Notes under the pieces: model-generated
Database searches by the model: none
Seen by the model: only the letters and a program-made list of their open reading frames with translations
What the model was told of the DNA's origin: nothing
Program-made: the position numbers and the translations under genes
Shown here: piece by piece, positions 17,242-26,160 of the stretch
How the letters are laid out: each line of letters opens with the position of its first letter
Numbering within the stretch: position 1 is the stretch's first letter
NCBI GenBank assembly: GCA_963739995.1
Contig: CAVUCH010000006.1
Location: 1-64,000, forward strand
DNA from: CAVUCH01 sp963739995
Lineage (GTDB): Bacteria > Acidobacteriota > Vicinamibacteria > Vicinamibacterales > JAENWD01
DNA: 64,000 nt
Reading direction: 5' to 3'

Positions 17242-18282
17242 TCACAGATTCGCGTGCAGGAACTTCGTCAGCACGTACGCATCGAGGTACTTGAAGGGCG
17301 AAGCGCCGGAGCTGTAGTGGCCGCACGGCAGCACGTTGACCTGGTGGGGGATACCCCGACGCGTGAACTCGCCCACGAGTGTGCGCGAGAGATCGACCGG
17401 GAAGGTCAGGTCGTACTTCGCGTAGACGAGCAGCGTTCGCACGTCGCGGATGCGATCCAGGAAGGTCCAGGGGCTGATCGGCGACCACAGCCGCCGAAGG
17501 TCCTCCAGGGTGACGTGACCCTCGAGCCCTTCGCGCACGTGACGGGTCGACAACCCACGCCAGACGACGTCCGCGAAGTGTGGTGAGATGTGGTTCAGCG
17601 CCTGGGCCCTGACGAGTGGCTCGTGCGACGCCGTGAGCATCGAGAGACAGGACCCGAGGCTGGTGCCCAGGATCCCGATGCGCTCGTACCCTTGACCCCG
17701 CAGCCACCAGATCGCACGACGCGCGTCGAGCACGGCCTGCCGGCACACCTCGAGCGTCCGTCCCACGTTCGCGCTGACGATGTAGTCGGCCCGCGTGAGC
17801 TCGGGAGGCATGCGCCAGTCGTGGTACGGGAGGCTGAGCCGTAGCGCGCTCATGCCGAAGCGCGCGAGGACCTTCGCAAGGCCGATGTGCCCGGCGGCAT
17901 CAGAATTCCACTGTGCGAGCACGAGCACCGCACGTTTGCTGCGCCCGCCATCTCTCGTGGCCCGCGCCTGAAAGTATCGCGCGTGGACGACGTTGTTCTC
18001 AGGGTGCGGGGTGAGAAGGGCGCTGGGGAACGTCAGCCGGGCAGGTTCGGCGCCATGGGCCGGACGAAGCTGGTAATCAGTGGTGGGCTCCGGAGTGTAG
18101 AAGGCGTCGGTGTCGGAAAGCATCCGCGCCACATAGTGCTCCACCTGCTGGCGGGGGGCGTCTGCGCGCCCGTGTCCGTTCGACGGGACCCAGTCGTGAC
18201 CCCATTGGAACGGCCGCACGAGGCGGTCGGTTGCGGCGGAGGCGAGACGCCTCTCCCAGCGGTGAAACAGCGGAGCCAGCAT
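17242..18282 (-). CDS. alpha/beta hydrolase
   Basis: A 346-residue hydrolase. The nucleophile elbow is GTSLGS (Ser208), with likely acid Asp291 in YAKYDLTFP and His322 in PCGHYSSG. The order of motifs and the long N-terminal part before the core resemble the ABHD18-like branch, whose substrate is unknown. No signal peptide. The gene ends two bases beyond the palindromic element copy 2. Confidence 0.82.
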   Translation of the reverse strand: MLAPLFHRWERRLASAATDRLVRPFQWGHDWVPSNGHGRADAPRQQVEHYVARMLSDTDAFYTPEPTTDYQLRPAHGAEPARLTFPSALLTPHPENNVVHARYFQARATRDGGRSKRAVLVLAQWNSDAAGHIGLAKVLARFGMSALRLSLPYHDWRMPPELTRADYIVSANVGRTLEVCRQAVLDARRAIWWLRGQGYERIGILGTSLGSCLSMLTASHEPLVRAQALNHISPHFADVVWRGLSTRHVREGLEGHVTLEDLRRLWSPISPWTFLDRIRDVRTLLVYAKYDLTFPVDLSRTLVGEFTRRGIPHQVNVLPCGHYSSGASPFKYLDAYVLTKFLHANL

Positions 18283-18364
18283 GTGAATGGAACGGGATCA
18301 GTATCGCACGCGCAATGCAGGGTAAAGTGCGCCGGATGGGCCTCGATGTTGCAGACGGGATTGC

Positions 18365-18538
18365 ATGATTGAACAGCCCAGCAATCCGCAACCCATCGGC
18401 GTGCCCGACGTCATCGACTCGCCGCCGCCGGACATCAGTCCGGTGCCGCCGCCGGACATTCAGCCGGTGCCGCCGCCTGACGTGTATCCCCCGCCAGAGC
18501 CGTCCGTGCCTCAGCCCGGGACGCCCCGGCGCCCGTAA
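18365..18538 (+). CDS. 57-residue proline-rich repeat peptide
   Basis: A short frame reads a Pro/Asp/Val-rich peptide with three to four copies of a VPPPDI-like unit (SPPPDIS, VPPPDIQ, VPPPDVY) and ending PGTPRRP. It begins at ATG 18365, with a weak GGGA before it, and ends with TAA. The codons of the repeats differ at third positions, which supports selection on the peptide rather than a plain DNA repeat. It runs divergently from the hydrolase gene. Function unknown. Confidence 0.45.
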   Translation: MIEQPSNPQPIGVPDVIDSPPPDISPVPPPDIQPVPPPDVYPPPEPSVPQPGTPRRP

Positions 18539-18566
18539 GGACTTCGCGCCGGACCACGCAGGGGAG

Positions 18567-20180
18567 TTATTGCGGCGCGGAACCAAGTGGCTCGCAGCCG
18601 AGCGCGGCTGCGAGCAGCGGCAGAGTGCCGCCGTGGCGGCCGATCAGCTGAACGCCGCACGAGAACCCCCGTGACGTGCGGCCCGCGGGGATCGTGACGG
18701 TGGGGTGGCCGCTGATGTTGAACGGCTGCGTCAACCGCAGCATGAGGTTCCGTACGGGGTGCGCCGTGCCGCCGATCGTCACGGTTGCTGCGCCGACGAG
18801 TGGCGGCTCGATGGGCAGGGTGGGTGCCATCAGCACGTCGCAGCCCTCGAGTATGCTATCGATATCGGTACGAATCACGTCGCGGCCGCGCAGGGCGCGC
18901 AGGTAATCCTCGGCCAGCACGAAGCGAGCCGCTTCGAGGCGCACGCGCACGCCGGGCTGGTACCGATCGCCGCGGCTCTCCATTGCCGCGGCGTGGTATG
19001 CCGCGGCCTCGCCGAACACGATACCCAGGTAGACGGCGGTAATCCCGGACGCGTGCGGCAGCCGCACATCCGTCAGCAACGCGCCCGAATCACGCAGACG
19101 TTCCTGCATCGCGACCAAGGTGCGGCGCACGTCGTCCTCCAGCAGGTCTTCGAAGTACTCGCGCAGCACCCCGATACGTAGTCCTCGCACGGGCCGGGCC
19201 GCCGGCGCCTCCGGCCCTCCGCCAGTCAGCGCCAGGTAGACGATCGCTGCGTCGGCGACGGTGCGCGCCATGGGTCCCACGTGATCGAGCGTGCGGCTCA
19301 GCGGGACGATCCCGCTGCACGACAGTTCGCCCAGACCGGGCTTCAGCCCCACGAGGCCGCACGCAGCCGCGGGAATCCTGATCGATCCGCCGGTGTCCGT
19401 GCCGATGGACGCCAGCGACATGCCGGTCGCGACGGCAACCGCCGAACCTCCGCTCGACCCGCCGGCTGACCGCTCGGGATCCTCAGGATGGCGGACCGCG
19501 CCGAATGCGGACTCGTCGCTGGTCGTGCCAAACGCGAACTCGTGAAGATTCGTCTTGCCGATGAGCACCGCCCCGGCTCGCCGCAGGGTGGCCGTGACCG
19601 GTGCATCCTGCCGAGCCTCCCTCCGATCAGGTACCACCGACCCGGCGGTTGTGACGATCCCCTGCTGATCGATGAGGTCCTTCAGCGAGATCGGGATGCC
19701 GTGCAGCGGGCCGCGCCACTCGCCTCGCGCGATTTCCGCATCCGCTGCGCGTGCGGCCGCGACCGCCTCCTCGCGGGTGATGGTGATGAACGCGTTGAGC
19801 TGGGGGTTGAGCGTATCGATCCGCTGAAGGCAGCTCTCGGTCAGTGCCAGCGACGTCAAGCTGCCACGACGGAGCCGCTCTGATGCCACACGGATCTCGA
19901 GCGTGTGGAGGCCGCCGGACGTGGATGGTGAGCGGGCTGGCGATGCCCCGCGGACCGCCGTCTCGCCGGTCTCCGCACGCATCTGCAGGGAGCCTGTCGA
20001 GCCGCCGCTCTGGTCGAGACCGGCACTCGGCGGCGGGGCGGGGCCGGTGTTCCAGTCCGCCGCACGCAGCGTCGTCATGGCGCGAGCGAAAGCCTCGAGC
20101 ACCGGCACGGTGCCTTCGAGCCCCCGCGCGCGCACGTCCGCGACCGCGGAGGCCAGCCATCGTTCGACGGCCGTAATCAT
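18567..20180 (-). CDS. amidase-signature enzyme with N-terminal extension
   Basis: A 537-residue amidase. The Ser-cisSer-Lys triad is visible: Lys167 in SLKDLID, the GGSSGGS loop (241-247) and nucleophile Ser266 in TDTGGSIRIP. The first about 90 residues are unusual: a helical segment (VERWLASAVADVRARG...FARAMTTLRAADW) then a disordered linker rich in Gly, Ser and Pro. The segment could be a fused small subunit of the GatC/AtzG kind, but the similarity is weak. Physiological amide substrate unknown. Confidence 0.88.
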   Translation of the reverse strand: MITAVERWLASAVADVRARGLEGTVPVLEAFARAMTTLRAADWNTGPAPPPSAGLDQSGGSTGSLQMRAETGETAVRGASPARSPSTSGGLHTLEIRVASERLRRGSLTSLALTESCLQRIDTLNPQLNAFITITREEAVAAARAADAEIARGEWRGPLHGIPISLKDLIDQQGIVTTAGSVVPDRREARQDAPVTATLRRAGAVLIGKTNLHEFAFGTTSDESAFGAVRHPEDPERSAGGSSGGSAVAVATGMSLASIGTDTGGSIRIPAAACGLVGLKPGLGELSCSGIVPLSRTLDHVGPMARTVADAAIVYLALTGGGPEAPAARPVRGLRIGVLREYFEDLLEDDVRRTLVAMQERLRDSGALLTDVRLPHASGITAVYLGIVFGEAAAYHAAAMESRGDRYQPGVRVRLEAARFVLAEDYLRALRGRDVIRTDIDSILEGCDVLMAPTLPIEPPLVGAATVTIGGTAHPVRNLMLRLTQPFNISGHPTVTIPAGRTSRGFSCGVQLIGRHGGTLPLLAAALGCEPLGSAPQ

Positions 20181-20252
20181 CGCGCAATCATCGCCGCGAC
20201 GTCCTTCGCAGCGCTCCAGCCGGCGGCAACACCGACCGCCCGAGCCTGGCCG

Positions 20253-20909
20253 TCACGACCCTTCCAGCTTCACCGACAGCGCCACCCCGTCACCTACCGG
20301 CAGAAAGGTCGTGAGCAGCCTTTGATCGGCCGCGAGGCGCTCGTTGTAGCGCCGCAGGGCCGCCGTGTCGGCCTCGTCGCGTTGCGGGGGCGATACGTAA
20401 CCCTCCACGACCTCCCCATTCCACAGCACGTTGTCCGTGGCAAGCACTCCCCCGGGCCGGAGCAGCCCGACCAGGCGGTCGAGCATCGATTCGTAGCGCT
20501 GCTTGTCGCTGTCCTGGAACACGAGGTCGAATGGTCCTGCGATCTTGTGCAGATAGCGGTTCGCGTCGCCCACGATCACTGAAATGCGGCCGGAGAGGCC
20601 GGCGCGCTCGATGTTGCTGCGTGCGATGGCGGCCCGGCCGGCGTCGGACTCCAGCGTGACGAGCATGCCATCCGCAGGCAACGCCTCCGCCATCCAGATG
20701 GCGGAGTACCCGATGCAGGTCCCGATTTCCAGAACGCGCCGCGCACCGGTTGCGATCACGAGCGACCGCAGCAGGCGGGCCGATGCCGGTTGCACGAGAG
20801 GCAGGTTCTGCGCCCGGCCCTCGGTTTCGATCGCCGCGAGCACTGCCTCGGCGGGCGGATGCAGCCGGTCGAGATACGCCTCCACCGGCGCGTGGATGAT
20901 TTGGCCCAT
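20253..20909 (-). CDS. family 3 O-methyltransferase (SAM-dependent)
   Basis: A 218-residue methyltransferase of the catechol/caffeoyl-CoA type. Motif I is LEIGTCIGYSAIWMA, followed by the acidic LVTLESD and the metal-site stretch FQDSDK (usually FIDADK), then VLWNGEVVEG. The ATG at 20909 gives a family-standard length; the open frame upstream is antisense to pyk. Divergent from pyk with only 28 bases between starts, so the two promoters must overlap. Confidence 0.9.
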   Translation of the reverse strand: MGQIIHAPVEAYLDRLHPPAEAVLAAIETEGRAQNLPLVQPASARLLRSLVIATGARRVLEIGTCIGYSAIWMAEALPADGMLVTLESDAGRAAIARSNIERAGLSGRISVIVGDANRYLHKIAGPFDLVFQDSDKQRYESMLDRLVGLLRPGGVLATDNVLWNGEVVEGYVSPPQRDEADTAALRRYNERLAADQRLLTTFLPVGDGVALSVKLEGS

Positions 20910-20937
20910 GTCGAACCTGATTGTAAGCTGAGGTCCT

Positions 20938-22356
20938 ATGCGCCACACGAAGATCGTCGCCACCCTCGGACCGGCCAGCGACAGCGATGACGTCCTCGAC
21001 CAGCTGATGCTCGCGGGCGTCGATGTGTTCCGGCTCAATTTCTCGCACGGTGCGCACGAGACACACGGCGCCACGTATGCACGCCTGCGTGCGGCTGCCG
21101 ATCGGGCCGGCCGCACCGTTGCCGTGCTGCAGGATCTCAGCGGCCCGAAGATCCGGACGGGCCGCCTTGCCGGGGGCACCCCCATCCCGCTGAAGCGCGG
21201 TGATGAAGTGCGCATCGTCACCGGCGACTTCGAGGGCACCCCGGGTCGCGTGTCCACGTCTTACGCCCCGCTGGCCCGCGCCGTGCGGTCCGGGCAGAAC
21301 CTGCTGCTCGACGACGGCCGCATCGTCCTCCGGGTGATGTCGAGTGATGGCGAGGAGATTTGCACGACCGTGGTGCACGGCACGGTGCTCGGGGAGCGCA
21401 AAGGGATCAACGCCCCTGGTGTGGCGCTGCCTGCGACAGGTCTGACGCCGAAGGACGCGGAGGACGTCCGGTTCGGAATGGCGCTCGGCGTCGACATGGT
21501 TGCCCTCAGCTTCGTGCAGACCGCAGCCGACCTCCAGGCCGCGCGCGACGTCATGGACGCGAGCGGCCGTACCGGCGTCCCGCTGATCGCCAAGATCGAG
21601 CGGCCCGAGGCGTTGGATCACCTCGACGAGGTGCTGAACGCGTGTCAGGGCGTGATGGTGGCGCGCGGCGACTTGGGCCTGGAGCTGCCGCTCGAGCGGG
21701 TGCCGCGGGTGCAGAAGGACGTGACCCGGCGTGCGCGCGCCCGCGGCCTTCCCGTCATCGTTGCGACGCAGGTGCTGGAGTCGATGCGGACGGAGCCGCG
21801 TCCGACGCGCGCCGAGGTGAGCGACGCAGCGAACGCCGTCGACGATGGCGTCGACGCCATCATGCTGGCGGGTGAAACGGCTGCGGGCGCCTTTCCGTCG
21901 CAGGCGGTTCAGACGCTCGACGCCATCATCTGCGACGCGGAGGCTCTGGCGCCTCTCGCCGTGGAGGTCACCGGCACGTCTCCGATGCTGGCCGGACACG
22001 GCCGCGCGATCTGCGATGCGGCGGTGACGCTGGCCACCCGCGGCGATGCCCAGGCCATCGTCGCGATCACACGCCAGGGCAATACCGCTCGCGTGCTGTC
22101 CTCGCTCAGGCCTGCGGCCCCCATCCTCGCGGCCACCGGCTCACCGGACGTGGCCCGGCGATTGTCGTTGCACTGGGGCGTGCAGCCGTTCGTGGTTCAC
22201 ATGGACGACGACCTCTCGACCATTGCCGGGCGCGTCGGTAAGGCGCTGATCGAGCGGCGTGTCGTGCCACCAGGAACAACCCTGGTATTCGTAAGCGTCA
22301 GCGAGGATCTTTCACAGCAGTACTCGAACTACCTGAAGTTGCATCGGGTCGTGTGA
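20938..22356 (+). CDS. pyk: pyruvate kinase
   Basis: A 472-residue glycolytic enzyme converting phosphoenolpyruvate and ADP to pyruvate and ATP. Signatures: TKIVATLGPAS at the N-terminus, RLNFSHGAHETH, the active-site IAKIERPEAL and VARGDLGLELP, then MLAGETAAGAFP (MLSGETAxGxYP in most). The length and C-terminal effector domain are normal. ATG 20938. Confidence 0.96.
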   Translation: MRHTKIVATLGPASDSDDVLDQLMLAGVDVFRLNFSHGAHETHGATYARLRAAADRAGRTVAVLQDLSGPKIRTGRLAGGTPIPLKRGDEVRIVTGDFEGTPGRVSTSYAPLARAVRSGQNLLLDDGRIVLRVMSSDGEEICTTVVHGTVLGERKGINAPGVALPATGLTPKDAEDVRFGMALGVDMVALSFVQTAADLQAARDVMDASGRTGVPLIAKIERPEALDHLDEVLNACQGVMVARGDLGLELPLERVPRVQKDVTRRARARGLPVIVATQVLESMRTEPRPTRAEVSDAANAVDDGVDAIMLAGETAAGAFPSQAVQTLDAIICDAEALAPLAVEVTGTSPMLAGHGRAICDAAVTLATRGDAQAIVAITRQGNTARVLSSLRPAAPILAATGSPDVARRLSLHWGVQPFVVHMDDDLSTIAGRVGKALIERRVVPPGTTLVFVSVSEDLSQQYSNYLKLHRVV

Positions 22357-22385
22357 AGGCGTGGAGGTTTTGAAGTGAGTGCGCG

Positions 22386-23288
22386 ATGGCGCTGCACGCT
22401 ATAGCTGATAGAGTGCTGCACGCCATGAACTCGCAGCCGCTGGCCTATCTCATGCCGGAGTTCCTCGCGAGCGAGGAGGCACGACCGATCCGCATCCTCG
22501 CCGAGTACTTCGAGCCGCTTCGCCGCTTTCGGGCGCAGAACATCCAGGACACGGTGGTCTTCTTCGGATCGGCGCGCACGCGGAGCCGTGAGTGCGCGGA
22601 GCAGGCGCTGGCGGCGCTTCAGGAACAGCATTGGTCCGATTCCGCGGCTGAACTCCAGGCCGAACGCACGCGTGCCGACCGCGCGATCGCGTGGTCACGG
22701 TACTATGAGGACGCGCGCGAGCTGGCTGGCAGGCTGACGCGCTGGAGCCTCGGTCTGGACGCGATCCACCACCGCTTCGTGGTGTGTTCCGGCGGCGGCC
22801 CCGGCATCATGGAGGCTGCCAACCGGGGCGCGCGTGAAGCAGGCGGGAAGACGATCGGCCTCAATATCCGCCTGCCGTTCGAGCAGGGTCCCAACCCATA
22901 CATCAGCCGCGACCTGCACTTCGAGTTCCACTACTTCTTCATGCGAAAGTTCTGGTTCGCGTACCTCGCGAAGGCGCTGGTGATATTCCCCGGCGGGTTC
23001 GGAACCCTCGACGAGCTGTTCGAAATTCTCACGCTGTCACAGACGGAAAAGCTTTCGAAGCAGATCGACATCGTGCTCTACGGCACGAGCTACTGGGAGA
23101 GCATCTTGAAGCTCGAGCCGCTGGCCGACTGGGGCGCGATCTCGCCCCAGGATCTGGGCCTGATTCACCGCGTGGACACGGTCGACGCGGCATTCGCGGT
23201 TCTGACGAAGAATCTGGCGGAGAAGCACCTGACGCCCGAGACCGCACAGGAGTCCAAGGCCCCTGGTATTGCCCGCACGCGGGCTTGA
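22386..23288 (+). CDS. LOG-family (lysine decarboxylase-like) nucleotide phosphoribohydrolase
   Basis: A 300-residue member of the LOG family. The two signatures are SGGGPGIMEAANRGA (about 135) and PGGFGTLDE (about 201), which bind nucleoside monophosphate and carry the catalytic Glu and Arg. It belongs to the longer form with about 90 residues before the core. Such proteins cleave N6-modified AMP or other NMPs to base and ribose 5-phosphate. A start at 22425 is an alternative. Confidence 0.88.
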   Translation: MALHAIADRVLHAMNSQPLAYLMPEFLASEEARPIRILAEYFEPLRRFRAQNIQDTVVFFGSARTRSRECAEQALAALQEQHWSDSAAELQAERTRADRAIAWSRYYEDARELAGRLTRWSLGLDAIHHRFVVCSGGGPGIMEAANRGAREAGGKTIGLNIRLPFEQGPNPYISRDLHFEFHYFFMRKFWFAYLAKALVIFPGGFGTLDELFEILTLSQTEKLSKQIDIVLYGTSYWESILKLEPLADWGAISPQDLGLIHRVDTVDAAFAVLTKNLAEKHLTPETAQESKAPGIARTRA

Positions 23289-23344
23289 GGAGAGTGTGCC
23301 CAGCTCTCGGCGCGTGGTGGGAGCCGATCGGAGTGGAGAGGACG

Positions 23345-23815
23345 ATGGACCAAGGTATGCGACGGGAGTTGATTGAGCGGTACCGGGCCGGGTACGAGCA
23401 GGTCCGGCTGGCGTTGGAGGGCTGTACCCGCGAGGAGCTCGACCGCCGGCCGCGACCCGGCGCGTGGACTGCCCGCGAGATCGTCCACCATCTCGGTGAC
23501 AGCGAGATGACCTCGGCAATCCGGCTGCGGCGGCTGATCGCGGAGGACGGGCCGCTGATCCAGGGATATGACCAGGATGACTACTCGCGCCGGCTGTTCT
23601 ACGACCGGCCCATCGAAGCGTCGCTGGCGGCGTTCAAGGCCGCGCGCGAGTCGACCGCGGAGATCCTCGAGCGGCTCACGGGCGACGAGTGGAATCGGCA
23701 AGGGACCCACTCGGAGTCAGGCGCCTACACCGTCACCCGATGGCTGGAGATCTATGCGGCGCACGCGCACAACCACGCCGATCAGATTCGGCGGGCGCGT
23801 GGAGTGGGCAGGTGA
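23345..23815 (+). CDS. DinB/YfiT-like metal-dependent protein
   Basis: A 156-residue four-helix protein of the DinB superfamily. The metal ligands are the His pair in IVHHLGDSE and HAHNHADQI near the C-terminus. Relatives include thiol-S-transferases using bacillithiol or similar cofactors, but the substrate here is unknown. ATG 23345 is chosen since GGAGAGG lies just upstream; a longer frame overlaps the end of the LOG gene. Confidence 0.85.
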   Translation: MDQGMRRELIERYRAGYEQVRLALEGCTREELDRRPRPGAWTAREIVHHLGDSEMTSAIRLRRLIAEDGPLIQGYDQDDYSRRLFYDRPIEASLAAFKAARESTAEILERLTGDEWNRQGTHSESGAYTVTRWLEIYAAHAHNHADQIRRARGVGR

Positions 23816-23848
23816 CCACCGGCCCGGACTGAAGTTCCGGCTCTCCAT

Positions 23849-25012
23849 TCAATACATCAGGAATGGGGCCCTCGTGTCCTCGAACGCCGCGACGCCGCTC
23901 TCCCAGCTCTCGATAATGTCCTCGAGCGGCACCTGCCCTTCTATCTGCTGGCGCAGCGCAGAAGACCCGGCGAGGATGTCAATCGGCATCTTGGTCGTCT
24001 CGTACTCGTAGGGCGGCTGGCGCCACTCGAACCGTGCCGGATCCGTGCGGTAGCATTCGAGCAGCAGCGCGGCCGCGCTCGTGCACGGGCTGAAGGAGGC
24101 GCGGTCCAGCACATGAATCTGGCAACCGCCGCACGGCGTCCGGGCGTGCTTCTGAAACGTCGGCTCGAAGACCGCTGGCCGGAAGAAGGCGCCGTCCAGA
24201 CGCCGTGCATTCAGAGCGGCGGCAAAGCGCTCGGCGTCAATCCATGGAGCACCGATCAGCTCGAACGGCCGGGTCGTCCCGCGTCCCTCGGACACCATCG
24301 TCCCTTCGAAGAGCACCGTGCCAGGGTAGACGGTGGCGGTGTCGAGCGTCGGGATGTTCGGCGACGGCATCACCCACGGGAGGCCCGTCTGGTCGAAGTA
24401 CATGGCGCGGGACCAGCCGTCCATCGGCACGACCTCGAGATCCGCCTCGAGCGCGAACCGGTCATTGAACAGCCGCGCCAGCTCTCCAATCGTCAGGCCA
24501 TGGCGCATGGGAATCGGAAAGAGGCCGACGAACGACTCGTACCCGCGCTCGAGCGTCGGCCCTTCGACGGCCAGACCGCCGATCGGATTCGGGCGGTCGC
24601 AGACGATTACCTTCACCCCGTGGCGGCCGCAGGCGCGCAGGCAGTGCGCCATGGTGTAGATGTAGGTGTAGATCCGAACGCCGACGTCCTGCAGGTCGAT
24701 GACGAGCACGTCGATCCCCTCGAGCATCGCCGGGGTCGGCTCACGGGTCTCGCTGTACAGCGAGTAGATGGGGACGCGGCGAGTGGCGTCTTCGGCGTGG
24801 CCGGTCTCGACCATGTTGTCCTGCACGTCGGAGCGGAAGCCGTGCTGCGGCCCGAAGATCGCCGCCAGCGTGACGCCCGGCTCCGATGCGACGCGGTCGA
24901 GCACGTGCCGCCAGGCGGCATCGATCGACGAGGGATTGCAGACCACGCCCACGCGACGTCCGCGCAGCGCTCCTGAATCGAGGAGACGTTCGCTCCCAAG
25001 CATCACAGACAT
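23849..25012 (-). CDS. NamZ-like exo-beta-N-acetylmuramidase (DUF1343)
   Basis: A 387-residue DUF1343 protein. The family signatures IFGPQHGFRSD, LVIDLQDVGVRIYTYI, CDRPNPIGG and MPSPNIPTLDTATVYPGT are all present. Characterised members release terminal MurNAc from peptidoglycan fragments for recycling. Three ATGs (25033, 25012, 25003) lie close together; the middle one is used. No signal peptide is evident with any of them, although many relatives are exported. Confidence 0.9.
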   Translation of the reverse strand: MSVMLGSERLLDSGALRGRRVGVVCNPSSIDAAWRHVLDRVASEPGVTLAAIFGPQHGFRSDVQDNMVETGHAEDATRRVPIYSLYSETREPTPAMLEGIDVLVIDLQDVGVRIYTYIYTMAHCLRACGRHGVKVIVCDRPNPIGGLAVEGPTLERGYESFVGLFPIPMRHGLTIGELARLFNDRFALEADLEVVPMDGWSRAMYFDQTGLPWVMPSPNIPTLDTATVYPGTVLFEGTMVSEGRGTTRPFELIGAPWIDAERFAAALNARRLDGAFFRPAVFEPTFQKHARTPCGGCQIHVLDRASFSPCTSAAALLLECYRTDPARFEWRQPPYEYETTKMPIDILAGSSALRQQIEGQVPLEDIIESWESGVAAFEDTRAPFLMY

Positions 25013-25081
25013 CCCGCAGATGATAGCTCCCATCCGACTTTCATTTGACGCGCGTGTGCGGGGGGCGGCAGACTGGCGGGC

Positions 25082-25570
25082 GTGGGCATCTCCCTCGGGG
25101 CCTTGCTGACGGACGCGCTGGTCGATCGGCTGGGTGGCCGCGAACTGGAGCGATATGGAGCCCTCGTCGTGCCCATCGCCACCGTGGACCCGGCCGGCTG
25201 GCCGCATGTCGCGCTTCTCAGCTACTCCGAGATCGTCGCGCCCGACCCCGGCATGCTGCGCATCGCGATCGGGACGCGCAGCGGCTCGGCCGCGAACCTC
25301 CGTCGGACGGGGCACGCGACCGTCCTGTTGTTCGATACGGGCTTCGTGCACTACATCAAGGGCGCGGCCCGCGAGCGCCGGACGTCGATGCAGTGCTCAC
25401 CGGGGAACGCCATGTTCGAGGTCAGTGTGACGGACGTGTTGGCGGACGCGGCGGACCCGCACCGCGAAGGCGAGTCGTTCGTGCGCGGCGGTGTGACCTT
25501 TCACTGTGATCCGTCGTGGGCCGCCGGGCGATCCGCGGTGCTCGCGGAGCTCCTCTCCGACAGCCACTGA
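25082..25570 (+). CDS. FMN-binding split-barrel (pyridoxamine-oxidase-like) protein
   Basis: A 162-residue split-barrel protein. The N-terminal strands (ALVVPIATVDPAGWPHVALLSYSEI) and the LRIAIGTRSGSAANLRRTGHATVLLFD stretch match the pyridoxamine 5'-phosphate oxidase fold that binds FMN or heme. GTG start. Its stop overlaps the ubiX start by one base and ubiX overlaps the next dehydrogenase, so the three are a coupled operon. Exact role unknown. Confidence 0.8.
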   Translation: MGISLGALLTDALVDRLGGRELERYGALVVPIATVDPAGWPHVALLSYSEIVAPDPGMLRIAIGTRSGSAANLRRTGHATVLLFDTGFVHYIKGAARERRTSMQCSPGNAMFEVSVTDVLADAADPHREGESFVRGGVTFHCDPSWAAGRSAVLAELLSDSH

Positions 25571-26160
25571 TGTCTGCCACTCCCCGCCGCCTGATCGTCG
25601 GCATCACCGGCGCCAGCGGCACGATCTACGGCATCCGGCTGCTCGAGCGGCTACGTGCGCTGGACGTGGAGAGCCACCTGATTCTGAGCCGATGGGGCGC
25701 CCGCACGCTGGTCCACGAGACGAGCTACACGGTGGAGCAGGTGCAGCAGCTCGCCACCAAGACCTACGCGCAGGGGGACCAGGGCGCCGCCGTGTCCAGC
25801 GGATCGTTCGTCACCATGGGCATGATCGTCCTTCCGTGCAGCATGCGCACGCTCGGCACCATCGCGCATGGCGTCGGCGAAGCCCTGATCCCGAGGGCGG
25901 CGGACGTCGTGCTGAAAGAGCGGCGCCGACTGGTGCTCGGCATCCGCGAGGCGCCGCTGCACGAGATACACCTGGAGAACATGCTGAAGCTCTCGCGCAT
26001 GGGCGTCGTGATCTCGCCGCCCGTGCCGGCGTTCTACAACAAGCCCCGCACCGTCGAGGACATCGTCGATCACACGGTCACCCGCATGCTCGACCTCTTC
26101 GGCCTGCACACGTCGGACACGGCGCGATGGGATGGGCAGATGGAAACCGGGGAGGATTGA
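25570..26160 (+). CDS. ubiX: flavin prenyltransferase UbiX
   Basis: A 196-residue enzyme attaching a dimethylallyl group to FMN, making the cofactor of UbiD-type decarboxylases. Signatures are IVGITGASGTIYGIRLLE (about 9-26), CSMRTLGTIAHG and the C-terminal PPVPAFYNKPRTVEDIVDH. The ATG at 25570 overlaps the upstream stop. No ubiD lies within this window, so the partner decarboxylase must be elsewhere. Confidence 0.95.
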   Translation: MSATPRRLIVGITGASGTIYGIRLLERLRALDVESHLILSRWGARTLVHETSYTVEQVQQLATKTYAQGDQGAAVSSGSFVTMGMIVLPCSMRTLGTIAHGVGEALIPRAADVVLKERRRLVLGIREAPLHEIHLENMLKLSRMGVVISPPVPAFYNKPRTVEDIVDHTVTRMLDLFGLHTSDTARWDGQMETGED

